DNA of 64,000 bases from Gloeopeniophorella convolvens (lineage: Eukaryota; Basidiomycota; Agaricomycetes; Russulales), in the NCBI GenBank assembly GCA_022496205.1, contig WTXD01000001.1, forward strand, positions 186,001-250,000. The letters run 5' to 3'. The notes under the pieces are model-generated. The model saw only the letters and a program-made list of their open reading frames with translations, was not told the origin of the DNA and ran no database searches. Both the position numbers and the translations under genes were made by a program. Positions 35,373 through 47,372 of this stretch are shown one piece after another; positions within the stretch are counted from its first letter, which is position 1, and each line of letters opens with the position of its first letter.

Positions 35373-35770
35373 TTTCCGCATTGTGTCTACGTACACCGCG
35401 AGGCCGGGCTCGCTCCCCTAAACAGATCCCCACACGCCGTGCGGGAGCATACAATGACCAAAAACATGCACAGAGAACGCCAGAAGCAGTCGAATGAGTA
35501 CGAGTACTAAGAAACAGTGTGCGATTATGAAAGTGCTACAGTCTGGATGATGCAAGAGCAAGGCATGTCACAGAGATCACACGATGAAGCCATGAGTGAA
35601 GTAAATAAATCCTGTGCGGGACGTGCATGTGAACGAAGTCGGGAGTGAAGTGTCCGGGATAGATAGCTGTAGGGCGATGAGTAAATATGCATGATGCCAT
35701 ACTGAACAGCAAAAGCGTGCAGCGCGCGGCAGGCGATGCATGCAACTGAGCCAGGATGCGGCCGCGTGGA
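35373..35770. other. Convergent intergenic region TVP23 / phosphatase
   Basis: A 398-bp convergent gap containing two 3' UTRs. It is AT-richer than both neighbours. No gene is seen. Confidence 0.4.
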
Positions 35771-37856
35771 TCAGTGGATCCCGACCCAACCCCTTGCATC
35801 AACACGCGCGTGGGCCGTGGTCGGCGTGGGAGGGGCCATCAGGCCGATCAGAGACCTTCTCCGACCGTCTGGCTTTAGCCGAGGCGTTGCCAACGAGGGG
35901 AACGGGACAGGGTTCGACGTGAGCGTCATGGCCGACGGCGTGCGCGCTGTGAGGGTGGGTGAAGGGGGGAACACGAACAAGGTCTGTGAGGGCGTCGCGA
36001 GGGGTACATTTTGGCTGGTCGGGAGTTGCATAGAATGTCTCCGGAGGTGGAGCGGCGCGGGGGGTGTCGCACGAGATTCCTTGCGAGACCGGGGTTTAGG
36101 AACCGGCGGAAGCGGAACAGAGGTGGTTGCCACAGGGTTGACCGGAGAGTCTGGAACAGTGGGGAGAATACCCAGCGGGGCGGGGCGACGCTTCGTCTTG
36201 GGCTGAGGCCGCTGAGGAATGTCAAAGCTCGCCTTGAAGGCAGTCAGAGGCACAGGCGGCAACTTGAACGAGGTCTTTGAAGCGGGAGCAGACGGAGGAA
36301 CACGAGCATAGTACCCGCGAGGTGCCACCGGAGTTGCCTGAGAGGCGCCGGGGTCGTCTTCGCTAGAGGCATCCGACGGAACGTGATCCTCCAGAGGGGA
36401 GGGCTTAGAGCGGGTGCTGGTCTTGTCGAACCCACCGCCAACTCCCAGAAGCTCCTGTTCCTCGTCCTCTTCCACGAGATCTTCGCTGAGCATGCTGTTG
36501 GAGGTCATATTACTCGCGACAGAGCCAGTCCGCTTGCGCGCCGAGTGCGCCGAGTAGCGACTCCTCCATGCCGGCCCCATACCGATCCCGGAGCCAACTG
36601 AGGATGAAGACGACTTGCGAGCGACTATGCGGTCTTCCATAGCCTTGTCAAGAGCGCGCGCCTCGCGTTGAACCTCGAGAATATCCTGCTCGATGTCTTC
36701 ACGGTCTGAGGTTTCATCGAGCATCTGTCGGCGACGGATCCATTCTTCGTCTGCGGCGGCTTCTGAATGTGATTGTTCAGAGGGAGTTGGCGACGAAGTG
36801 GTACCACGGAGAACCCTCTCGTATTCCAAAAGTTGATAAATTAACCTATATAAGGGATAAGGAGAAGCAGGTGACCAGGACGACGTTGCACTCACGACAT
36901 ATTGGGTCCTACCCATTTACTTCTTTGCTTGACATATGCATAGGCGGCCTGCATGCCCTTGAGGTCCCATATCTCCTGGGGAACGGAAGGAGAGCGGAGA
37001 GAGGCGGCACGCATGACGAGGGCTATCACGAGAGTGGCAGATCGAGAGATACCGCATTGACAGCTGGTGACGTTTGAGCGCGAGGGTAGATCTGTGAGGG
37101 AAAGGCTACGCACTGGATCAATACGCCTTCCCCACGAGCGAGCGACCGATCGACAAAGGTCATAGCCTCAAGGAAACCACGTTGAACAAGGTCTGACTGG
37201 CCGTGGGACCACTGGAGCTTGAGGTAGTGCATCCCAGGCCTCCCAGTGGCGTCGGCAGGGTAGTAGGCACCCTGGTTGAGCTGGACATCCTCTGGGAGCG
37301 GCTGTGTCAAAGGAGCGCGGGGAGGCTCGGCCGAGGTCAGCGAGTCAAATGGGGAAACGACCTCTTTGGCGACGTTGAGCACAGCGCCGATCCGGCGGAC
37401 GACCAGGCCACGCCAGTCACGGACGTTGTCCTCGGCGCCCAACCAGACTTTGGGGATGATCTCGACGGGGCCATCCGGGTAGGGAGCAGAGGGGGATCCG
37501 TCCTCTTCCTTGCGAAGGAGGAGAGAAGAGGTGGATACAATGGACGGGCGCCTGCTGCGGGCTTCTTGGGTGGGTTGTTGTTCTGGCTGCGGATCCTGAG
37601 GGGGGATGGCGAGGGAGCTGGTTGAAGATTTTGCGGAGAGGTCGAGAGAGAGCCTCTTCATGTTTCTGGGGCGAGATCGCGGAGGAGGGGGGAACTGGAA
37701 GTCGCCGGATTCCGAGGTGGTCGGGGAGACGGCGGAGGTGGAAGCAGAGCTGTGTCCGAGCACGAGGGAGACGGAGGAGGACTGGGCCGGAGTGTCAATG
37801 CGGAGGCCTGAAGGAGGGCCCTTCCTGCGTGGAGGTGCGGCAAGGGAGAAAGCCAT
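35771..37856 (-). CDS. Dual-specificity (MAPK-type) protein phosphatase
   Basis: Likely inactivates a MAP kinase by dephosphorylating its activation loop (Msg5/Pmp1-like). About 640 residues. N-terminal 130 residues are Ser/Pro-rich. The catalytic domain begins VEIIPKVWLGAEDNVRDW, with VVRRIGAVLNVAKEV and MHYLKLQWSHGQSDL. The active-site loop HCQCGISRSATLVIALVMR matches HCxxGxSRS; its His codon is split by the intron 37064-37113. AYAYVKQRSKWVGPNMSLIY is the typical end of the domain. A C-terminal tail of about 380 residues is acidic then Pro-rich (KLPPVPLTAFKASF), giving possible docking or SH3-type sites. The last intron is at about 36840-36900. The catalytic call is firm; the target kinase is inferred. 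Confidence 0.85.
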
Positions 37857-38242
37857 GGATCACGCGCTGCGTGGTACGAGGAGACAGGCCTGGTTGGTTG
37901 TTTTTTAATTTTATTTGCGTGCCGATCAGGCCCTTGAGAGGGGAAGGAATAAACGAAGATAAGCAAAGGAAAGAAAAAAGATGAAACGGCGAAAGGAAAA
38001 AAGCAAAGAGGGACTGAGAAGGCAAAGAGGAAGAATAAAAAGGCCTGTGTTGACACTTGGACTCGGGCTCGGAGACAACGAGTTATTACAGTAACCTGAG
38101 TTAACGGCCTCAGTCCGGCCTCAGCCCGTCCCAATCAATATCCCCGGTCCGATATCCCCGTCTCTCCACGTGTCCACGGCCGGAGATTACATAATGGGCG
38201 TCGCCCCAGCGCGTCGCGTCTCTCTTCGGTCGTGATCTCGAC
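37857..38242. promoter_or_regulatory. Divergent intergenic region phosphatase / CBR1
   Basis: A 386-bp gap between divergent genes. A CCAAT box (38131-38135, plus strand) lies 108 bp upstream of the CBR1 ATG. Purine-rich tracts near 37930-38040 lie on the phosphatase side. No TATA box is evident. Confidence 0.45.
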
Positions 38243-39488
<1,246 letters not shown>

Positions 39489-39769
39489 ACTAGACGCGCC
39501 GCGGGATCATAGACTAGCTTTCCTAGTCTCGACTGACGTTCTTCATCACTGACATGGTATTGGGTTGGGTATACGTGCTGCTCGAAAATAATATACGCCT
39601 CTCAGGCATCATCCACCGCGTCGCGTGAGAGCCGACCAAGGGTCCGTCCCGTCTGCGTCTCGCCCCCGAGTAGCATCTTGATAGGGAATGCCTGAAACAC
39701 AGGCAGGGCGACATGCTCGGTCTCCGGCATCCGGGCGTCCTGACAATCCTGACATAACCCCAAAGGAGG

Positions 39770-40824
39770 TCATAATGTAGGGGACAGCTTGTCGAGATCG
39801 GGCGTCGAGCCCTCGAGCATCTCCTGCCGCGTCTCCGACAGACTAGCGCGGGCGCGCGTGAGCCGGCGCAGCACACGAAACCAAGACGACTCACATCCGC
39901 TTGATCTCGTCCGCGGCCGCCATGCCGATCTCAAACTCGCGCTCGGACAGTTCCCGCGCCGCCTGCCGCGCAAGCTGCACCGCAGAATCGTAGTAGTGCA
40001 GCGGCGTCAGCCCGTCCTCGTCCCGGGGCATCAGCGGCGCGACGAAGCGGTGGTGGTGCGACATGCGCGCGTGCGGGCGCAGCGGCGGCTGGCTAGGGAT
40101 CAGCAGGCGCGCCTGCGCGTCTGCGCGCCGGCGTGTGCGTGAGCGGTAGGCGCGTGTCGCAGAAATGGTGGGGGGAAGGGAGGCGCACCGAGGTCGGGGA
40201 TCGTGTCGAGCAGCGTGCGCCGGAAGGAGAGCCCGTCCCACCGCGTGCCTGCGGGCGACTGGTGAGCGCACAAGGTCTGCATGCCACGGACGGCGGACGC
40301 ACCTGGCCGGCCCCAGCCCTCCCGGTGCGCGTCCTTCGGCAGGGACTCGAACGAGATCAAGCACGCGCGTGCGTACTCCTGCGTCACAAACTCGTGCAGA
40401 TGCTGCCGGGCGCGGGGTCAGCCCGCGGAGGAAAGACACAGACCGCCGTGCCGGGGCAGCGCCCGCACCTTGGGGATGTCCCCCTTGCGGAGCGCGACGC
40501 GCCGCTTGGAGATGCGGTGCAGCTTCCGGACCATGGAGATGCGGCGGTTGAGGCAGAACGCGAGCGACATCACGAACTGGGGCCGTGTGCACTGTCAGCC
40601 GTGCCTGCGCGCAGAGCCGGGGGTGAAGCATGGGTGCGCACCACCAAGCTGTATGCGACGAGGATGATGAGCACGTTGATGTTGTTCTTGAAGGAGCGCC
40701 GGGTGGACGTGCGCACGGCCTGCGAGAGGAAGCCGACGAGGGAGACGCCGACGGCGAAGGCGAACACGAGCCATGCGATGATGTTGAGCACCCCTGTGAA
40801 CAGCTTTCGGATGCGGTGGGACAT
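39770..40824 (-). CDS. DLT1: DLT1 (defect at low temperature 1) family protein
   Basis: Conserved fungal membrane protein of unclear biochemical role, named after a cold-sensitive yeast mutant. ATG at 40824. Two helices lie at the N-terminus (VLNIIAWLVFAFAVGVSLVG and NVLIILVAYSLVFVMSLAFC). They are followed by the cytosolic domain: RISMVRKLHRISKRRVALRK, GDIPKHLHEFVTQEYARACL, SFESLPKDAHREGWGRPG, TRWDGLSFRRTLLDTIPDL, LHYYDSAVQLARQAARELSE and FEIGMAAADEIKR. The last exon gives LSETRQEMLEGSTPDL. Five or so introns. The name rests on overall layout and the EGWGRPG block, from memory of the family. Confidence 0.7.
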
Positions 40825-41077
40825 GGTGGGTGGCTCGAAAGGGGTGCGCGCCGCTCAGGTGCGGGGCGACATGGACGCAGTGCAGAGGCGCAAGTGGGCC
40901 GTTGAGCCAAGTAACTGCGGTAACCATACCGTGGGGTTAGGTGTTGCTGGCACACCGAGATCATGATGGACAACGACGATCTCAATTTGAAAGGTAAAAA
41001 ATCGATACATCCAGATGCATCTATTGTAGTAGCAATGTAGCAAGACAGAAAGAGAAACATGGAAAAAGGCACAGCTC

Positions 41078-42468
41078 TTATACACGACGCCCTCGGGCGT
41101 TTAGACTTGCACGTTCTGGCTGGAGAGGATCTGAGTACAGGCTGCAGGAGGATGGAGAGCACGACGTACGCAAACTCGCCCTCGACGTTACCTTGGACAG
41201 AGTACTCGCACACATGGAAGTGCGCAAGCTGCAGGTGACGACGGCATTAGCGTTGCCGCGGAGAGAGCGCCGGGCTGAATCCAGACGTACCCCAAAGCTC
41301 GCGTCAAAGATCCCGCTGCAGTCCTGAACTGCGCAGCCGAGTTCGGTCGACGCCTTCCAGACCACCTGTGTGAAGTGCGAGGCGACGGGACTGTTGGGGT
41401 TGTATTGAGCTGCGGAGTAACGCGCCATCAGTCCTCAATTCCATCAGACCACAGGCCAAAGCAACGCAACGCACAGGCTTCGTCGGTCCAGGATTTAACG
41501 GCGGTCGCGATCGTGTAGTCATCACCGGTGCCAGCGGCGAGGTTCTCTGGATACGCGCACACAAGCGTCAGCGGAGACCGTCCATCAGTTGGCCCAGGAA
41601 CGCGCGTAACGCACCGCCGAGCGGGCCGAGGGAGCCACCAGAATGCTTGAAGACGCATCCGTTTGCCCATTGCTGCGCTTTGGCGGACAGCTCGTTGTTC
41701 CAGGTGAGTGGGGCCGCCCCGTGCTGCGCGCGGGCGTTGTTGTGCGCCGAGAGGTAGGCGCTGATATCGGCGGATGAGACGGAGCCGGAGCTAGAGCCCG
41801 AGTTTGAGTTCTGGGTCGCGCTCGGGGCGGGCGGCGGGGGAGGCGCGGGCTGGGGTGCAGGCTCGGGTTTGGGGGACGGGGACGGAGATGGGGATGGCTT
41901 GGGGGCCGGAGGGGGCGGGGGAGCAGGTTGAGTGGATTTCGGCTCAGGAGTATCAGTCTCCTTGGGAGGCTCCTCTGATGAAGACGAGGTTGGCTTGACA
42001 AGGGCCCCGTTCACGTGCGCGGATGAAGACGAAGAGGTGTGCACGGTACTGGACGATGACTGGCTAGACGACGTAGTCTCCGTGTTAGAAGCGGGGGTAG
42101 GAGCAACATACGAGGATGTCGAAGGAGGTGCAGGTGCGGCGGCTGCCGGAGGCTGGGACTCGGGTGCCTGCAGATTCCTTGGGGGCATCTCAGCAAGGGT
42201 AAAAACAGTGAGAAGGTCAGACTGAGACGCACCCAACGGAGCCACCGCACGAGCTGGAGACCACGCTATTGATGTCCCCCTGGTACGGTTGGACGACCGC
42301 TCCCCAGCGGTCGTTGCCCATGGCGAATCCAGGCCATCCGAATTTAGACTTACACTTGGAGATGCAAGCATCCACCTGGGTCGTGCCCTGCGAGCATGTT
42401 GGGGACCCAAACGCGCTCTGCGACGAGAGCGCAAGCGCAGCGAAGAAAAGGACAGACAAGCGCGGCAT
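41078..42468 (-). CDS. Secreted CAP/PR-1-like protein with proline-rich linker
   Basis: Likely a secreted PRY-type CAP protein; yeast relatives bind sterols. ATG at 42468 with signal peptide MPRLSVLFFAALALSSQSAFG. Then a short Cys-rich N-terminal unit (CSQGTTQVDACISKCKSKFG ... SSSCGGSVGCVSV). A long Pro/Ser/Lys linker follows, with PSPSPSPKPEP-like repeats. The CAP domain then begins DISAYLSAHNNARAQHGAAP, with ENLAAGTGDDYTIATAVKSW, SHFTQVVWKASTELGCAVQD (CAP signature 1) and HFHVCEYSVQGNVEG (signature 2). Cysteines fit the CAP disulphides. The final splice is unclear: the stop is either at 41078 or at 41101. About 370 residues. Confidence 0.85.
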
Positions 42469-42908
42469 CCTAGCGCTGCGTGAAAGAGTGTACAGATGAA
42501 GAGAATGTAAAGCAAAGGAACGAGTAGGCGTCCAAGACAGCCAAGAAACCGAGACCTGCAGGTGGGGGGGGGGGGTAGTAATACCTTGGAAAGATGAAAA
42601 TGTGCCGAGGGGGCGCCTGGGCTTATATGCACATAGCGCTTAAACATACATCACGCACCGGTCGCTAGGGACACGTCGCTAGCTGAGAATGTCTGTGGGG
42701 GTCGATCAAGGGCACAAGCAACCGTTCCGGTAACCTAGGCACGACCAAGGCACGAAATGGGCATCCGATGGTATGTACTTAAGTATGTGCATTGAGGGGA
42801 GAACGTGGTGGTTTGCAAGCACTTGCTACATAACCGTAAACGCTGCTCAAGCCGGTCGGCCATTGCTAGCCGGGCAGCACCTTGACTCTGGCTGCGTGTG
42901 CACTCTCC
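42469..42908. promoter_or_regulatory. Divergent intergenic region CAP / small protein
   Basis: A 440-bp gap between divergent genes. A TATA-like GCATATAAGC (minus strand, 42621-42630) lies about 155 bp before the CAP start. A run of twelve G (42564-42575) lies between it and the gene. Confidence 0.4.
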
Positions 42909-43533
42909 ATGGAACATGAACACAAGGCCCCTTACTACGTGCTCGTATCCAGCTTATCCAAAACTCAACCAGCGGCAACAAGTGGCCCAACAGCTGCAGT
43001 GCTCAGCCACCCTGTTGTCCAGTACCACTATGCCAACGACAGCCCCCTTTCTCTCCTGCCGACCTCATCAGACGAACAAGTCCTCGTGCTCGACTACGAT
43101 CCTCTGAATCCGTCGTTCACGCGTGCGCAGAGCATCTCGGGGAGCTCTGCCATCACCGGTATCAAGGTGACGGATGCACCGGGTGCGGGGTCTTCCGATG
43201 CGGACGCGCAGTGGAGCAGCAAGATGTTCGTTCTCGAAACGACGACGTTCGACTCGAGGTCCGAGTTTGCGCGAGAGTGTGACCGACTGTGCAACTGAAG
43301 CGATTCATTTCTTAAAAGGGTGCCCACAGACGAGCGCGACCCGCGTGCACTACTGGCGCAATTCAAACAAAGGTACATCCCGTCGCGTCGTACTATGTTG
43401 TGGGCTGACGCGGCGCAGTAATGCGGTTATCCAACAGGTGCTGGAGTATGAGAGTGCGGATCTGCAGAGCACGGTGACGCCGCACGTTGCGGTCCCGGGG
43501 TCTGAACGTGCCGGGGCGGCAAGGGTGGACTGA
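42909..43533 (+). CDS. Small protein of unknown function (172 aa)
   Basis: I do not recognise this protein. Three exons, 42909-43258, 43319-43372 and 43419-43533, splice to exactly 172 codons plus stop. The joins give FDSRVPTDERDPRALLAQFK and QSNAVIQQVLEYE. The N-terminal half starts MEHEHKAPYYVLVSSLSKTQ and is beta-rich (EQVLVLDYDPLNPSFTRAQS). The central exon encodes an amphipathic helix (DPRALLAQFKQSNAVIQQVL). Both introns have GT-AG ends, and all three exons stay in frame, which supports a real gene. It sits 246 bp upstream of ITC1 on the same strand. Confidence 0.6.
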
Positions 43534-43779
43534 AGGGATGTCGTGTTGATAGATGATGTACCACGGAGTAGAGAGCGCGCGCGAATGGAATGCGGGGGTG
43601 AGAGAGACGAGGAGGGCGGTGCGGGGAGTGAGTTGTGAGCTGGTCCGGAGGGAATGGGCCATGGCATCCGCAGGAACGCGTCCGAACGGACCCCCCCACC
43701 AAACAGACACACAGCCACTTTCCCTCCCTCCTCCCTCCGCCCGTCTCCCCGCCGCCCTTTTCCTCTTCCACTCGCCACC

Positions 43780-46700
43780 ATGCCGACGTGCAGGCGGAAA
43801 CGCGTCCTCCTCACTGAACCTCCTCCCGCCCTCCTCCACGCCCTCAAGTCCGACCCAAACAAGCATGTATACTACCTCGCAAAGACTGGCGAAATATTCG
43901 AGTCCTACGAGCAAGCCCCCGCCCTGCCCTCGCTCTCTCTTCCAATCTGACGCGTCTTTCAATCCCCAGGGCCTATGCTGCGCGCATGTCATTCTACCGC
44001 CTCAAGCAGTTCCAGTGCGAGGTCACCGGCAAGAGCGGCTTGGACTATTTCCAGGCCCTCGAGAGCGAGCAACTAGAGGCTCGAACCATGCACTCCCGCT
44101 TCCCCGAGCAGCTCAAATCCGCCGTGCTCAAGGCCGTCCAATGGCGTGAGTGACACTTTGTTCTTGTCCCCGTCCACAAACCTTGACACGTCGTTCCAGA
44201 GGTCATGGGGCGCCTTGACCACCTGGTCGAGGCCGTGTACGAGCGGTACAAGGACCGCTACTTCCGTGACGAAAGTTCGTATGCCGTGAGCATGTCCGTC
44301 CACCACCAAGCTGATGCATACCAGAAATCTATGTTGACATTCAGGGAGACAAGTAATATTCACCCGCCATTCTCGGCGTTCCCCCACTCACAGGCACTGA
44401 TCACAGGTTTGTCGCGCGCGTGGTGGAGGTGTATCCGCCACGCTCGAACACGAAAGTGAATGGCGAAGTCACCGACAATACGCCCGTGGCCTCGACTTCT
44501 TCGACGCCCCCTTCGACCGACCAGCAGCGCCCGCCACACCAGATTCAGGGCGACCTCAAGATTGCTGCCAAGGAGGTCAATGCAGCTGACGATCCCGCCA
44601 AATACATATATAAAGCGCAGATCCTAGAGGAGGAGAAACCGGAGGGGCGCGACAAACACACTGCATCCACCAAGGAGGCTCGCGCGAAATGGACTGGCAG
44701 CATCATGGAAGTTCGGTGCAATGTCATGAGGTACGCGTTGTTCTCACCCTCTCTAGGTGCATGCTTAGTCTGCTCGTCTCAGCCGTGATCGGCTTGCCTT
44801 CTCCAAAAGCATTCTGCGCCGGTTTATACGCGACTGCGTTGATCGTGATGCTGCTGTTGCCTCGCCGTGGACTGTCAAGCTGGCCGTGGCAACGCGCTAC
44901 GGCGTCGACTCGGTCATGCCAGAAGCGACCCGCCAGGGCGTCGAAGACATCAAGAAGGGTGAAATCCAGAAGCGCAAAAAGGTCTGGGAAGACAAAGAAG
45001 GCCCGCTTAAAAAGCAGAAGAAGCTTTCGGCCGCTCGAGAGGAGAAAGGTGCGAACCCATCATGCAACATTAGATGAAATGATTCACCCATGTTGTCGCA
45101 GCCTTGGCCCTGGAAAAGGAGCGTGAAGCAGAAAAACTCCTTGCGAAGGCGGAGGCGGAACGACAGGCGGCTGACAAGAAAAAGAAAAAGCCCATCAGGT
45201 ACCCAACGGAAGACCTAGATGTGACTCTGTCCGAGAAGGAGAAGAAGGCCGGAACGAAACTTCGAAGGCCTACCCCAAGCCGTACCACTCTACCTTTCAA
45301 TAACAGCGAGGGCACCTTTGAGGCTTTCCTCATGACATGGAACTTCTTGGTCGTTTACGGGTGTGTCTTCGTATTTTGTGCATCGTCTGGTTCACGCAGC
45401 TCAACATGATGTCAGCCAACCACTGCACCTTTCTACATTCACTTTAGACGATTTTGAACACGCTATCCGGCATTCTCTTGTTGAACCACCATGTCAGCTA
45501 ATCGCCGAACTTCATTCCAGCCTTATCTACAACCTTCGCACTGTCACATTCCAACGCCATAGTGCAGTCATGTCGCTAATGGCGATTGCAGACAATGACG
45601 AGGCCGACATGGGTGTTACCATCGAGGAGTTGACTACTACAATGGCTGACATTGGCAACAACTGGGAGCGCACCCCCTTAAGACACGGCGAAGGGCGCGA
45701 AGGTTGGGAAGAGTCACTTGTTGGATGCCTTAAAGATGTTTGTATCTCGCCGTAGGCTTCTTGATCGATTCTGACGACCGTTCCAGCACGCGACATTGGC
45801 TAGCTTCCCGACTTTGCGACAAGTCTTGACACGCCTTCTCTTTGCGCCCGAGTCTTCATCCGAACATTCTGCCTCTTCACCAATGTCCAGAGCGTCTAGT
45901 CCCACTCCGTCGAAGACTTTGCAGCCTTCAGATCCCAAGCATTGCTATCCCCTACTTCCGCCAGAAGACAAGATCGCAATACTTTCCTTCATGTGCAACG
46001 TGGCCGTTTCGAGCAAAAGCATACATGCACATATGGAAGCTTGTGAAGAGGAGCTAACATCCAGGAGGAAAGAGAAGATTGAGCTCAACCGAAGCCGGAA
46101 GGCACTGTGCGTAGAGTTTTGTCACTGGGTCTTGACGTCCAAGTTGACCCCTGGTCGCATCGCAGCCTTGAAACTCGCGATACCCTCTTGGGTGGGAACA
46201 AGAATGGCGAGACTAATGGCGCCGACGATGACACCCCAATGAATGATTTGAGTGAATTGTCGGATATATCTGCCTCTGAGAACGGCTCGGACCAGGGGGG
46301 CGTGTCCAAGAAGACCACAGACCTCCGTCGGAAGGCGCAGAGCCAGGCCCACGCCAAGCAGCGCGAGGCGGCTCGCGCAAAGGCGGCCTCGGTCAAACAG
46401 GCGATGGCAGAACATCGGCGGCTTGATGAAGAAGTCAACAAACTCGAGCGGCGATTGGAAGGCATTGAACGCGAGTTCCGGCAGCTGCTTGGGTCTGTCC
46501 GCGTTAAGCCGATGGGCAAGGACCGGTTCTACAATCGCATTTGGTGGTTCGACGGCATGGGAGCTGCGTCCCTCCTTGGCAGCGGCGGTGTCGTGCAGTA
46601 CGGCACTGGCCGTCTCTTCATACAAGGTCCCAGCATCTTCGACCAGGAGATTCTGGACCGACGAGAGGACGTCGATGTGCACGGCAGACGATTACAGGAG

Positions 46701-47118
46701 GAGGGCGAAGAGGGGATGCTCGGGGTAGGAGAGTGGGCGGTGTACGCCGATCTAGAGGAGGTGCGTGAGGCAGCGGTCAGTCCGCAAGATCCGTGCTGAC
46801 GGCGAGCAGGTCGACGAGTTCACGGCGTGGCTGAATCCGAAAGGCAACCGGGAGCTCGCGTTGCGGAACACGCTCACTAAATGGTGGCCGCATATCGTGC
46901 CTGGAATTCGAAAACGTCTCGCTGTACGTCCATTGGGCTTTCCATGCTCCGTTCTGATCGATTCGACTGACCTGTTACACGTTATTACGCAGGATTTGAA
47001 CAACATCGCGAAGCTTCCAGAAGCGCGCCGGAGTACGCGTGTCAAGCAAGCGGCTGCGGACATTTCGCGAGCGCCGTACATGACCTGGACGAACCGCAAG
47101 GCAGTGAGCATGTCGTAG
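43780..47118 (+). CDS. ITC1: ISWI chromatin-remodelling subunit ITC1 (ACF1-like)
   Basis: Non-catalytic partner of the ISWI ATPase (Isw2 complex), which spaces nucleosomes. ATG at 43780 in a strong context (gccaccATG). The WAC domain begins MPTCRRKRVLLTEPPPALLH with VYYLAKTGEIFESYE and FQCEVTGKSGLDYFQALESE. A charged KKRKK-rich coiled region (44940-45190) precedes the DDT domain (GTFEAFLMTWNFLVVYGQPL, DFEHAIRHS). WHIM-type motifs follow (PPEDKIAILSFMCNVAVSSK; GKDRFYNRIWWFDGMG). The end is GNRELALRNTLTKWWPHIVP. About 900 residues and ten or more introns; one near 46108-46170 joins RKAL to LETRDTLLGGN. WAC-DDT-WHIM order identifies the family. Confidence 0.9.
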
Positions 47119-47372
47119 GAGAGGGCCCTGTACGCATTTTCGCCATTTGCCTGTAGAGTTGTCATGAATTGGGATTGGACATTGCTGACTAACGAACTGC
47201 GTGAATGCGAGCGGATCTCAGGCGCCGACAGCCTGGCGGAGAGATTGACGATGCTCCAAACCCAAATTAAGATATCGCGCCGACTCCCGACGCGCCCGAC
47301 TTACAAGTGACCGCTTAATTTTTGCTAGGTTCCGACCGAGCTCCAGGCCGTCCTCAAAAGCCCGGCAGTAAA

